From Candidatus Dadabacteria bacterium (GTDB taxonomy: Bacteria > Desulfobacterota_D > UBA1144 > Nemesobacterales > JADFKM01): DNA of 33,775 nt. The position numbers and the translations under genes are program-made. The notes under the pieces were generated by a model. That model had not been told where the DNA came from, did no database searches, and saw only the letters and a list, made by a program, of their open reading frames with translations. This document shows positions 1 through 6,851 of this stretch, in pieces (positions within the stretch are counted from its first letter, which is position 1; each line of letters starts with the position of its first letter). Location of the stretch: positions 1 to 33,775 of the forward strand of contig JADFKM010000016.1 of assembly GCA_022564935.1 (NCBI GenBank). The letters are read 5' to 3'.

Positions 1-102
1 TGGAAACTATGGGTTACCAGGGTGTATTTGATCGCGCTCTTTATCTTCCTTGCCGCTTTGGTGGTAATATCAAGCAGGAGGGGTAAACAACATGGAAATT
101 GA
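1..102 (+). CDS. C-terminal end of a membrane protein, cut by the window edge
   Basis: Frame 1 is open from the window start to a TGA at 100-102. The 33 visible residues form one hydrophobic membrane segment (about residues 8-24) followed by a basic tail (SSRRGK), the positive-inside pattern expected of a last transmembrane helix ending in the cytoplasm. The next gene starts inside this one, which implies translational coupling. The fragment is too short to name the family. A CcmC-like heme exporter permease is conceivable because the next ORF is CcmD-like in size, but this is a guess. Confidence 0.5.
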   Translation, partial: WKLWVTRVYLIALFIFLAALVVISSRRGKQHGN

Positions 103-226
103 TTCCTTGATATTGATGTTTTTATCTTGGGCTATAGCTCTCGGCCTTTTGGGTTTCTGCGTATTTATGCTGAGAAAACACCCCAGCTCCGCGAACTTTA
201 CCGGTGATGATTCCTCCGAGGAGTAG
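92..226 (+). CDS. Small single-span membrane protein (44 aa), possibly CcmD/CcoS-like
   Basis: The ATG at 92 lies 11 nt inside the preceding reading frame, with AGGAGGGG-type bases at about 76-83 as ribosome binding site. The product has a short acidic N-terminus, one hydrophobic helix (about residues 6-26), an Arg-Lys-His stop-transfer patch and a polar acidic tail ending in DDSSEE. Size, topology and overlap with an upstream membrane gene resemble the tiny accessory proteins of cytochrome maturation or cbb3 oxidase operons (CcmD, CcoS), but no diagnostic motif is visible, so function is open. Confidence 0.5.
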   Translation: MEIDSLILMFLSWAIALGLLGFCVFMLRKHPSSANFTGDDSSEE

Positions 227-253
227 TGGTAGAGCCTTCCTCCCAACATAAGT

Positions 254-303
254 CCGCAGACCCATCGGAGCGTAGAGGTGAAAACGGGTCGTCGGTTTTA
301 TTT
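254..303 (+). terminator. Probable Rho-independent terminator of the first operon
   Basis: Bases 254-263 can pair with 286-295 (3 bp, a 2-nt internal loop, then 5 bp GACCC/GGGTC), followed directly by TTTTATTT. It lies 28 bases after the stop of the 44-aa membrane protein. Confidence 0.55.
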
Positions 304-404
304 CCGTTGCCTTTCTTAAGAGAATTCCCCTAAACGGATGAAGTTGTGATTTATTGGTGCGCGGATTTTCGGCCGTGCTTTATAGGTTTGTCTGTGTTTG
401 ATTT

Positions 405-1577
405 TTAGTGTTCTTGTATCCCTAATGAGCCGCTCAGAGTCAATGAGACCCCCGTGTCCTGAAAGATCGTAGCCACCCTGTTTTCTAACGAATACCCCCT
501 CGAATCGTTCTGCGCCTGAGATGCTATTCGCTCGCACAGCCCCCTGTCGGAAAGTGCATTTTTTATGCCGGAAACTATAGCCCCAGCGCTGTCGGGCTCG
601 ATGAGGATTGAGTTAACGCCGTCTTTCAGAGCCGAGGTTACGGCAGGAATATTGGTTGAGATTATCGGGCGGCCCGAAGCCATATACTCTGAGAGCTTTA
701 GAAGGGAGGCCACTTTGGTCTCGATCCTACCCCATTTGGTGGTCATTTTGGAAGTGTATGGGAGGATTAAAAGGTCTGTGGCAATGAAGTGTTTGAACAC
801 TCCTCCGGGTGGTATGAAGCCTGTGAACTCCACGTTGTCCGCGCCCCTGTGCAAAGAGATCTGTTTATACCGGTCGATATCGCTCTGCTCCCCTCCGACG
901 ATGAGGAACAGTAAATCGGGCAGCTCGAGGGCAGCTTCTATGAGGAGCTCTATTCCCCTGCCCGGATAGATGTTTCCGATGTGTGAGATTATGGTTTTGC
1001 CCTCGGGTAAACCCAGTTCCTTCCTTGCGTCCCGTGGGGCGAGGTCGGTGTTGAATCTTTCAACATCGACAGCGTTTGGGGCGATGGCAAGTTTTTTCCT
1101 CGGAAGGCCCAGCTCAACGCATATGTCCCCGATACCTTCGGAGATGGCGACGAACTTGATCAGATTCTGGGCGTCTTTTAACAGTTTGAGCACTGCGATC
1201 GAGCCGGGGTTGTCAACCGGGTGATGCGCGTCGAAGATTGTGGGGAGGTTAAGAACCCTTGATGCTAGAAGGGCGTACAGGATGTTTCGCGACAGGACCA
1301 GGTCGTACTCGGCCCTCTTTCTGTAAGTGTAGAGTGCGCTCCGTAGTCCGTGGTAGATGTGCCTTGTGGACAGGCCCGGAGCCTCGGGAATTAATTTCAG
1401 TTTGAACGAACGGTTCACTCCGTAGTATTCGAATATGTCACTGTCTCCAGAGCTGCCGGGTATGATGAGCTCCACATCGAGGCCAGCCCTGCCCATGGCC
1501 TCGGCAAGCCTTAATACCTCTATAGAGCTTGCGCCCCTGGAAAAGAGCTTTGGACTTGCCACGTAAGCTATTTTCAT
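405..1577 (-). CDS. Glycosyltransferase family 4 protein
   Basis: 390 residues, the usual size of a GT-B fold GT4 enzyme, which transfers a sugar from a nucleotide sugar to an acceptor at the cytoplasmic membrane face. Visible features: an N-terminal Rossmann start with an SRGASS glycine/serine loop typical of GT4 acceptor domains; the hinge IAPNAVDVERF; the second-domain opening ISHIGNIYPGRGIELL; a GGEQSD donor-domain loop; and the donor-binding stretch around Glu297 (KLSEYMASGRPII), characteristic of family 4. It is the last gene of a leftward set, 122 bp after the CDP-alcohol phosphotransferase gene, so it may decorate the product of that pathway. Donor and acceptor cannot be read from sequence. 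Confidence 0.85.
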   Translation of the reverse strand: MKIAYVASPKLFSRGASSIEVLRLAEAMGRAGLDVELIIPGSSGDSDIFEYYGVNRSFKLKLIPEAPGLSTRHIYHGLRSALYTYRKRAEYDLVLSRNILYALLASRVLNLPTIFDAHHPVDNPGSIAVLKLLKDAQNLIKFVAISEGIGDICVELGLPRKKLAIAPNAVDVERFNTDLAPRDARKELGLPEGKTIISHIGNIYPGRGIELLIEAALELPDLLFLIVGGEQSDIDRYKQISLHRGADNVEFTGFIPPGGVFKHFIATDLLILPYTSKMTTKWGRIETKVASLLKLSEYMASGRPIISTNIPAVTSALKDGVNSILIEPDSAGAIVSGIKNALSDRGLCERIASQAQNDSRGYSLENRVATIFQDTGVSLTLSGSLGIQEH

Positions 1578-1699
1578 CGTTTTCTGTAGCCCTTTCTGTG
1601 TATTACGAGTCGGTTTAAAACATCTGGTAAAAATTTAAAATGGCTGATGTTGAGGATTGCCGGGGGAGGTGATTTATTGCCGTAAGGTGCTTGCGGCCG

Positions 1700-3013
1700 C
1701 TAAATTGCCTTTGCCCTTTTGAGTTTGATTAAGTCGTCAACCTGATGGATGAAGGCCGCACCCAATCCCAGAGTTGTAAGTCCCAACACCCAGGGGTAGC
1801 CTCCCAAAATGGCCGCGATTAGAAATACAAGCGAGAAGAACTCTCTTTTGAACATCGGTCTCAATTTTATAATAATTTTGTGAATAAGTGTTCTGTCTTG
1901 TACGGGTATAAGGTCGTCGACAACTTTGGTATATGTAGTCATACTGCCTGAATGGGTGAGCCTGAAGAGGAAATATAGAGTCCATACTACGAAGAACAGG
2001 AATATGAGCGTGTTGATGCTGCCGAGAATTACCGCCATAGGGCTTCCTGAGAGCAGGTAGTATCCTATGGGCACTCCGACTACAAAGGATAGAAAGGACA
2101 ACTGATCGAATATAGTGTCGACCCATTGACCGTATTTGGTCTCCATCAGTTTGACTCTGGCCACCTCTCCGTCGCACCTGTCGACTATTGTGGAGACCTC
2201 AAGGCAAAGCGCCCCTACGACAGGATGTCCGATTATATAGAACAGCCCCGAAAGCATCCCTATGAACCCTATCAATCCGCTTATCATGTTAGGGGTTAGA
2301 GGGGTTTTTATAAGGAGCCTGCTCAGAGGGATGGACATCTTGCTGTGGATGTTCCTGGAGAGCCATCCGCTTGAGGACTTGGTTACGTTTTCAAAGAGTA
2401 GGTCTTCGGCGATTTCGGTGGTGTTGCCTGCCGAGTCCATACGCATCCAGTATCCGTTCTCGAATTTTATTGATTTCAGCTCGCCCCCGGTCGTTGCGTT
2501 GTCAAGGAGTGTGGTTATGTGGGCCTGGTCGGTCAGGGTTTTTTCGAGAAGCTTGCCGTCTGCAGCAAAAGCTCCCACGACCCTTCCCCCTCCGGAAAAG
2601 AGCTCCTCGATTTTATTGTCGCCGTTTGATTTGACAAGGGGTCCCTCAGACTCCTCTACAAGAACGGCGACTTCGTTCTCCGAGACCGGGGACTCTATTA
2701 TGCTCTCGAGGGCGTTTGGGGTCGTGATTAGGTTGGATTGGATCACCAGGTAAGGGTTGGAGTCGAGATCAAGCGGCGTGCCCAAATGGTGCCAGCTGAT
2801 CTCGCTTTTGATTCTCTTTTCTTTATTTATGTATTCTTTCAGGGGGGCTTCGTTGCCGTCTACAATGATTGTAAATTTCTTGATGCCGGCTCTTTCGGCG
2901 GTTATCAAGAGGCGTTTAATTTGGGGATTGCCCCCAAAAACCTTTTCTCCATACCGGCTTAAGTTCTCACCATCGATGCCGGTACCAGCAACTAATACTA
3001 ATGCATGATCCAT
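1700..3013 (-). CDS. Fused nucleotidyltransferase-like / CDP-alcohol phosphotransferase membrane protein
   Basis: 437 residues. The C-terminal half carries the complete CDP-alcohol phosphotransferase signature at residues 281-303 (D281-G-x2-A-R-x8-G-x3-D299-x3-D303), whose Asp residues bind the metals, plus several membrane helices to the end. Family members move a phospho-alcohol from a CDP carrier onto a second alcohol. The N-terminal ~210 residues have the layout of a nucleotidyltransferase (VLVAGTG start; a WMRMDSAG segment resembling the W-x-x-VDTPED stretch of inositol-phosphate cytidylyltransferases). The Arg/Lys of the usual GxGTRL...PK loop and the GDD-type metal site are not evident; QSNLITT sits where the metal site should be. 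The architecture resembles IPCT-DIPPS enzymes that make di-myo-inositol phosphate. It lies 6 bp after the stand-alone nucleotidyltransferase, so that protein may supply the CDP substrate. The exact alcohol is unknown. Confidence 0.8.
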   Translation of the reverse strand: MDHALVLVAGTGIDGENLSRYGEKVFGGNPQIKRLLITAERAGIKKFTIIVDGNEAPLKEYINKEKRIKSEISWHHLGTPLDLDSNPYLVIQSNLITTPNALESIIESPVSENEVAVLVEESEGPLVKSNGDNKIEELFSGGGRVVGAFAADGKLLEKTLTDQAHITTLLDNATTGGELKSIKFENGYWMRMDSAGNTTEIAEDLLFENVTKSSSGWLSRNIHSKMSIPLSRLLIKTPLTPNMISGLIGFIGMLSGLFYIIGHPVVGALCLEVSTIVDRCDGEVARVKLMETKYGQWVDTIFDQLSFLSFVVGVPIGYYLLSGSPMAVILGSINTLIFLFFVVWTLYFLFRLTHSGSMTTYTKVVDDLIPVQDRTLIHKIIIKLRPMFKREFFSLVFLIAAILGGYPWVLGLTTLGLGAAFIHQVDDLIKLKRAKAI

Positions 3014-3019
3014 AGTAGT

Positions 3020-3796
3020 TTAACGAGACGTCCCAACTACTTTGAGCAACCTTCCCTCGCCCGGTTTGTTTATAAACTGGTTGGAGAGGAACCTTGCCTT
3101 GAACAGATCGCTTGGATAGTCGACATCCATCCAAAAACGGTCTTCGACATCTATCGAATTTACCCTGTAACCTTTGCTGATGAGTCTTCGGACGGCTGAC
3201 ACGTACCATTTGCTCTCGGCGCTCTCAGCCCTCAACTCCTCTTCTATGGCTCTTTTCAAAAGCTCGACCCCCGTGTCTCTAAAGACCCTGATGCCCACGG
3301 ACTCTGCCGACACTCCGTTGGTGAGAGACTTGGAGATATCCACGATGGCACCGCTCAGGACCTCGACCTTCATATCCTCTTCTTCGTAGGAAGGTTTTTT
3401 CTTTATGGGAAGGCAGATTTTCTCGTCTCTGAACGATAGGGCGTAATCCAGAACGTCGAACTCGTACACATCGTCCCCGTTCATAATCACTATGTCTTCA
3501 TCCATCTCCCCTCTGGCAATCGCCAGGGAAACGAGGCTGTTTGTGGTTTGATAAAACGGGTTATACAGGGTTTTGATCTTCATTCCCAACCCGTTATAGC
3601 TTCGCAGGAAGTTCTCGACCTTATCGAATCCGAAGCCGACCACTATTATCACTTCGTCAATGCCACAGTCTCTGACATGGTTTATCTGGTTTTCGAGGAT
3701 GGTTACTCCGCCTATGTCTAGAAGGCATTTCGGGATGTATTTGGTATAAGGATATAACCTCGTGCCTCTGCCTGCTGCTAAGATAACTGCTTTCAT
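3020..3796 (-). CDS. Sugar/alcohol-phosphate nucleotidyltransferase
   Basis: 258 residues. The N-terminus has the full nucleotide-binding signature (AAGRGTRLYP, then Pro22-Lys23), and Asp108/Asp109 in NGDDVYEF supply metal ligands. NPFYQTTNSLVSLAIA is the pattern seen in phosphocholine/phospho-polyol cytidylyltransferases (LicC-like) and inositol-phosphate cytidylyltransferases. FWMDVDYPSDLFKAR near the C-terminus matches the W-x-x-VD-x-P-x-D element of the same group. Likely reaction: CTP + phospho-alcohol gives CDP-alcohol + PPi, feeding the phosphotransferase encoded 6 bp downstream. CTP rather than another NTP is inferred from the neighbour. A strong promoter lies 60 bp upstream. Confidence 0.82.
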   Translation of the reverse strand: MKAVILAAGRGTRLYPYTKYIPKCLLDIGGVTILENQINHVRDCGIDEVIIVVGFGFDKVENFLRSYNGLGMKIKTLYNPFYQTTNSLVSLAIARGEMDEDIVIMNGDDVYEFDVLDYALSFRDEKICLPIKKKPSYEEEDMKVEVLSGAIVDISKSLTNGVSAESVGIRVFRDTGVELLKRAIEEELRAESAESKWYVSAVRRLISKGYRVNSIDVEDRFWMDVDYPSDLFKARFLSNQFINKPGEGRLLKVVGTSR

Positions 3797-3856
3797 ATTG
3801 CGTTACTCCGCTCTAGGTTAATGATTAAGGTTAACAGATGGTAAAAATAGATATCA

Positions 3857-3885
3857 TTTATAACAGTATCAAAGGGCTCTGTCAA
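3857..3885 (-). promoter_or_regulatory. Sigma70-type promoter for the nucleotidyltransferase / phosphotransferase / GT4 unit
   Basis: On the minus strand, TTGACA (3880-3885) and TATAAA (3857-3862) are separated by exactly 17 bp. The predicted start, near 3850, leaves a leader of about 54 nt before the ATG at 3796. Confidence 0.7.
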
Positions 3886-4578
3886 TATTTATTTAGGTAA
3901 TGGGAGTTAATAAACAGTAGGCTTCATGTCTACCGTACTGCTTTGGGTACATGTACCGAGCACTACGGGAGAAGTAGTATTAATAAAGTGCTTGGATCTG
4001 TTTCGACATTTATATATTTCCCATCCCTATTAAAGATCTAATAATACGCAATATCGATGCCCGACAAAACTTTTTCCGAAAGTAGGGATTATATTACAAA
4101 CGCTTTTTTCATAATCATAGAATTTCTGCATCTTTGTAAAGGCTAACATTTTGTGTGGGAGGGCGAGCGGGATCAGCGACCCGTAATTTCTCTTAGCCCT
4201 CAGCTCTCCTCTAATATTCAAGCTTTTGTACATTAGACAGGCGGAAAAGAAAAAAGTTTCTTCAAACGATCGTGTTTATCCTACCCTTGGTTTGTTTCAC
4301 CGGCGCTTATCTCGGAGGTAGGGAACAGGCGTGTTTAACTCTCTATGGCCGGATGAATATACATTTGGCATGCTGAAATGCAGTTAGTGAGCTTCGAGTC
4401 GATTTTAAGCTCCCATGCCGGGTGATAAGATTTGCCCTCCCCTGCAAGTGAGCTCAGGGCTCAGTCGCTCTGATGACACTCCTAGGTAGTTGGGGTATAA
4501 TTAGCAGTCCGATGACAGAGACTCTTGGTTTTAAATTTCCCTTCAGCCCTCAATTATGTGTCACCGTTGATGGGGATT
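3886..4578. other. Gene-free AT-rich stretch
   Basis: About 700 bp between the leftward operon promoter and the tRNA-Cys promoter. I find no ORF with a ribosome site and family-like composition, and no recognisable tmRNA, SRP RNA or RNase P core. A 67-codon open frame on the minus strand (4030-4233) lacks a ribosome binding site and looks spurious. A small RNA cannot be excluded. Confidence 0.5.
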
Positions 4579-4607
4579 TTGAAGAGGTTGCAGCCAAGCC
4601 CTTTTAT
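4579..4607 (+). promoter_or_regulatory. Candidate promoter for tRNA-Cys
   Basis: TTGAAG (4579-4584), 17 bp spacer, TTTTAT (4602-4607), each 4/6 to consensus. The predicted start, near 4614, is a short distance before the tRNA 5' end at 4623. Confidence 0.4.
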
Positions 4608-4622
4608 CAGAAATTAAGTATC

Positions 4623-4694
4623 GGCGGCGTAGCCAAGTGGTAAGGCAGCGGTCTGCAAAACCGCAATGCCCCGGTTCGATTCCGGGCGCCGCCT
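4623..4694 (+). tRNA. tRNA-Cys (GCA)
   Basis: The full cloverleaf is visible. The acceptor stem GGCGGCG (4623-4629) pairs with CGCCGCC (4687-4693). The anticodon stem GCGGT/ACCGC encloses loop CTGCAAA with anticodon GCA at 4655-4657. The T arm is CCCGG-TTCGATT-CCGGG. The discriminator is U73 (4694), the identity base of cysteine tRNAs. The 3' CCA is not encoded, so the cell needs a CCA-adding enzyme. Confidence 0.96.
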
Positions 4695-4787
4695 CTCAAA
4701 TACCCTTTTAAATTCCGTTCGTTTTACTTCAGACCGAGAGCGGTTTGGGTTTGAATATATATTGAGCGCAAACACCAGGCTCCGATA

Positions 4788-4816
4788 TTGATTTTTCACA
4801 TCAAAGTGGTGACAAT
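4788..4816 (+). promoter_or_regulatory. Candidate promoter for tRNA-Leu
   Basis: TTGATT (4788-4793), 17 bp spacer, GACAAT (4811-4816), 4/6 in each box, placed about 12 bp plus a start site before the tRNA. The two tRNAs could instead be co-transcribed across the 140-bp gap. Confidence 0.3.
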
Positions 4817-4834
4817 AGATTGAAATCCCCCCGT

Positions 4835-4918
4835 GCCCGGGTGGCGAAATTGGCAGACGCATTGGACTTAAAATCCAATGGGCTTCGGCCCGTGCTGGTT
4901 CGAATCCGGCCCCGGGCA
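4835..4918 (+). tRNA. tRNA-Leu (UAA)
   Basis: Class II tRNA with a long variable arm. The acceptor GCCCGGG (4835-4841) pairs with CCCGGGC (4911-4917). The anticodon stem TTGGA/TCCAA (4862-4866) encloses loop CTTAAAA with anticodon TAA at 4869-4871. The variable arm is a GGGC-TTCG-GCCC hairpin, the T loop is TTCGAAT, and the discriminator is A73 (4918) as in leucine tRNAs. CCA is not encoded. Confidence 0.96.
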
Positions 4919-5100
4919 CATAATGATTCCAGGGAGTTACGTCTCATCACTGATCACGTTTCTATTGTCTGAGTTGCTGAGGAAACAGTTGAAGCCGTTT
5001 TGGGGTAGTGGGGTGTTATAGAGGGCCGTAGTTATTGCCCGTCATGACTGCATGAAATAAATGTTTCTGAAATAAAAAGGGTTGCATTATAAACTTGATG

Positions 5101-5129
5101 TTGCGCTTTAATTTTTAATATAGTATAAT
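5101..5129 (+). promoter_or_regulatory. Sigma70-type promoter for the LysM/NlpC gene
   Basis: TTGCGC (5101-5106), exactly 17 bp, then a consensus TATAAT (5124-5129). The predicted start near 5136 gives a leader of about 113 nt. The rest of the 4919-5248 gap shows no gene. Confidence 0.6.
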
Positions 5130-5248
5130 GCAAACAATTCCCTTGATCAATCTGTTTTATAACTATCCGTAGTGGATATATTCAAAACGATTCGTTATAC
5201 CCCAGAGATTAAAATATAGGTTTCAAATTCGGCTTAAGGGAGGCGTTT

Positions 5249-6772
5249 ATGGTACTGTTGCGCTTGGCGTTGCTGTCGATATCGTTGATTGTTCTCAGTC
5301 CCCTCGGCGCAGTTGCCGATAGCGTGTACACCGTCAGGAAAGGGGACACATTATCGAAGCTGGCAAAGAGGTTCCACACCACTATAGGGGCGCTGAAAAA
5401 GGTAAACGGGTTAAAGTCCGACAGGTTGTATGCGGGTGAGGAGATTGCGCTTCCTGACACGGGCAGCTCTGCGGTTACCCATGTGGTTACTCACAGGGTC
5501 GTGTCCGGAGATACGCTCTCGAAGATATCTTATAAACATAAAGTGTCGGTCGATGATTTGATGACACTGAACAACTTGAGAACCACCAGGCTGCTTGTTG
5601 GACAGAAGCTGCGTATAGCAAAAATCGGCGCCGCACAGACTACGGCGTCAGTTAATGTCTGCAACGGTTTGAATAACGGCGGCTCGGCTCCTCTGTACCG
5701 CGCACACACCATTAAACGAGGCGACACCCTCGGGAAGCTGTCGGCGCGTTTCGGGGTCTCGATAGGAGAGATGAAGAGGATTAACGGTCTTAAGAGCAAC
5801 ATGATAGTCGCCGGCAAGGTTATTTACTTCCCGCTATCGGGGAGTAACGGCTCGGGTACCGGCGGGCCGGATAGCTCCGGAGGGGTTATTAAGGCTTCGC
5901 GCAATTACCCTTCTATCGCTACCCATATAGTCAAGCGCGGCGATACTCTAGGACGCATAGCTAAGAAGCACGGCTCGACTGTTAAGGACTTAAAGAGAGC
6001 CAACGGATTAAAGGGTCATATTATAAGGCCGGGGCAAAGACTCATAGTTCCGGTGGACAGGGGTGTTGTAGCACGGTGCGGCTCCTCGGCTCCTTGGTTA
6101 AGCGCAGGTCACGCGGGCAGCGGGAAACCCGTGATAGTTCGGCATGTGGTGAAGAAGGGAGAGACACTGGGCCGGATATCAAAGAAGTACCGGGTATCGG
6201 TTAAAACCATCAAGTCTGCAAACAAGATAAAGGGCTCACTTATTCGTACCGGGCAGAAATTGGATATCCCTACTACTGATGTATTGACCGCCGAGGCCGC
6301 GGGCGGAACTGTAGTCAGGCCCTCTTTGGTGCCCGACTCCATAGACATCGGAAAACTCATTAAAGAAAATGGGTTGATCGGGGAGAGTGTGGTCAAGATT
6401 GCTAAAACTTTTATCGGGTCTCCTTACAAGTTCGGCGGCACCTCTTTTATCACCGGGATCGACTGCTCGGCATATGTTTCGAAGGTGTTCAGGTTTTTTG
6501 AAGTTAAACTCCCAAGAACGGCCAGGGAGATCTTTAAGGTGGGCCTCAAAGTGGACAAAAGCGATCTTCAAATAGCAGACCTCATATTCTTCAGAACGTA
6601 CGCAAAATACCCGTCACATGTGGGGATTTACATAGGTAACAATAAGTTCATCCATGCTTCTTCGAGGGCCAGGGGTGTGACCATCAGCAGCATAGAAGAG
6701 CGTTACTTCCGAAAGAGGTATATCGGAGCCAGGAGAGTGGCCAGCTCAATAAAGAAATATTTTAGAAATTGA
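5249..6772 (+). CDS. Secreted peptidoglycan endopeptidase with five LysM domains and NlpC/P60 domain
   Basis: 507 residues starting at an ATG preceded by TAAGGGAGG. A signal peptide (residues 1-23, cleavage near AVA-D) exports it. Five LysM repeats, each with a (R/K)xGDTL or GETL core, lie at about 26-69, 80-123, 151-194, 225-267 and 298-340, and should bind glycan chains. The C-terminal NlpC/P60 domain (about 380-500) has catalytic Cys406 in DCSAYV, His457 in SHVGIYIG and His469 in FIHASS, so it is likely an active D,L-endopeptidase cutting stem peptides in the periplasm. Five LysM domains is a high number; Gram-negative relatives often have one to four. It is a monocistronic unit between its own promoter and a small terminator. 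Confidence 0.93.
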   Translation: MVLLRLALLSISLIVLSPLGAVADSVYTVRKGDTLSKLAKRFHTTIGALKKVNGLKSDRLYAGEEIALPDTGSSAVTHVVTHRVVSGDTLSKISYKHKVSVDDLMTLNNLRTTRLLVGQKLRIAKIGAAQTTASVNVCNGLNNGGSAPLYRAHTIKRGDTLGKLSARFGVSIGEMKRINGLKSNMIVAGKVIYFPLSGSNGSGTGGPDSSGGVIKASRNYPSIATHIVKRGDTLGRIAKKHGSTVKDLKRANGLKGHIIRPGQRLIVPVDRGVVARCGSSAPWLSAGHAGSGKPVIVRHVVKKGETLGRISKKYRVSVKTIKSANKIKGSLIRTGQKLDIPTTDVLTAEAAGGTVVRPSLVPDSIDIGKLIKENGLIGESVVKIAKTFIGSPYKFGGTSFITGIDCSAYVSKVFRFFEVKLPRTAREIFKVGLKVDKSDLQIADLIFFRTYAKYPSHVGIYIGNNKFIHASSRARGVTISSIEERYFRKRYIGARRVASSIKKYFRN

Positions 6773-6773
6773 T

Positions 6774-6790
6774 ATGCCTTCCGGCATTTT
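6774..6790 (+). terminator. Small hairpin terminator after the LysM/NlpC gene
   Basis: ATGCC-TTCC-GGCAT (5-bp stem, tetraloop) followed by TTT, just after the stop codon. The stem is short, so termination may be partial. Confidence 0.4.
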
Positions 6791-6817
6791 ATGCCTGTCT
6801 TTTACGAGGCGCCTTAA

Positions 6818-6846
6818 TTGAAATAACACTGCGTCAAGTGTATATT
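6818..6846 (+). promoter_or_regulatory. Promoter for xerC-hslVU, placed for a leaderless transcript
   Basis: TTGAAA (6818-6823), 17 bp, TATATT (6841-6846), 5/6 in both boxes. The -10 box ends only 5 nt before the xerC ATG at 6852, so transcription should begin at or within a base or two of the start codon. Confidence 0.6.
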
Positions 6847-6851
6847 AAAAT

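Noticed and set aside
4030-4233. 67-codon open frame on the minus strand
   Set aside because: No ribosome site, no recognisable motif and AT-rich non-coding-like composition.
4614-4919. 101-codon open frame across the two tRNA genes
   Set aside because: It is the reverse complement of two clear tRNAs; the translation is the familiar spurious tRNA-shadow protein.
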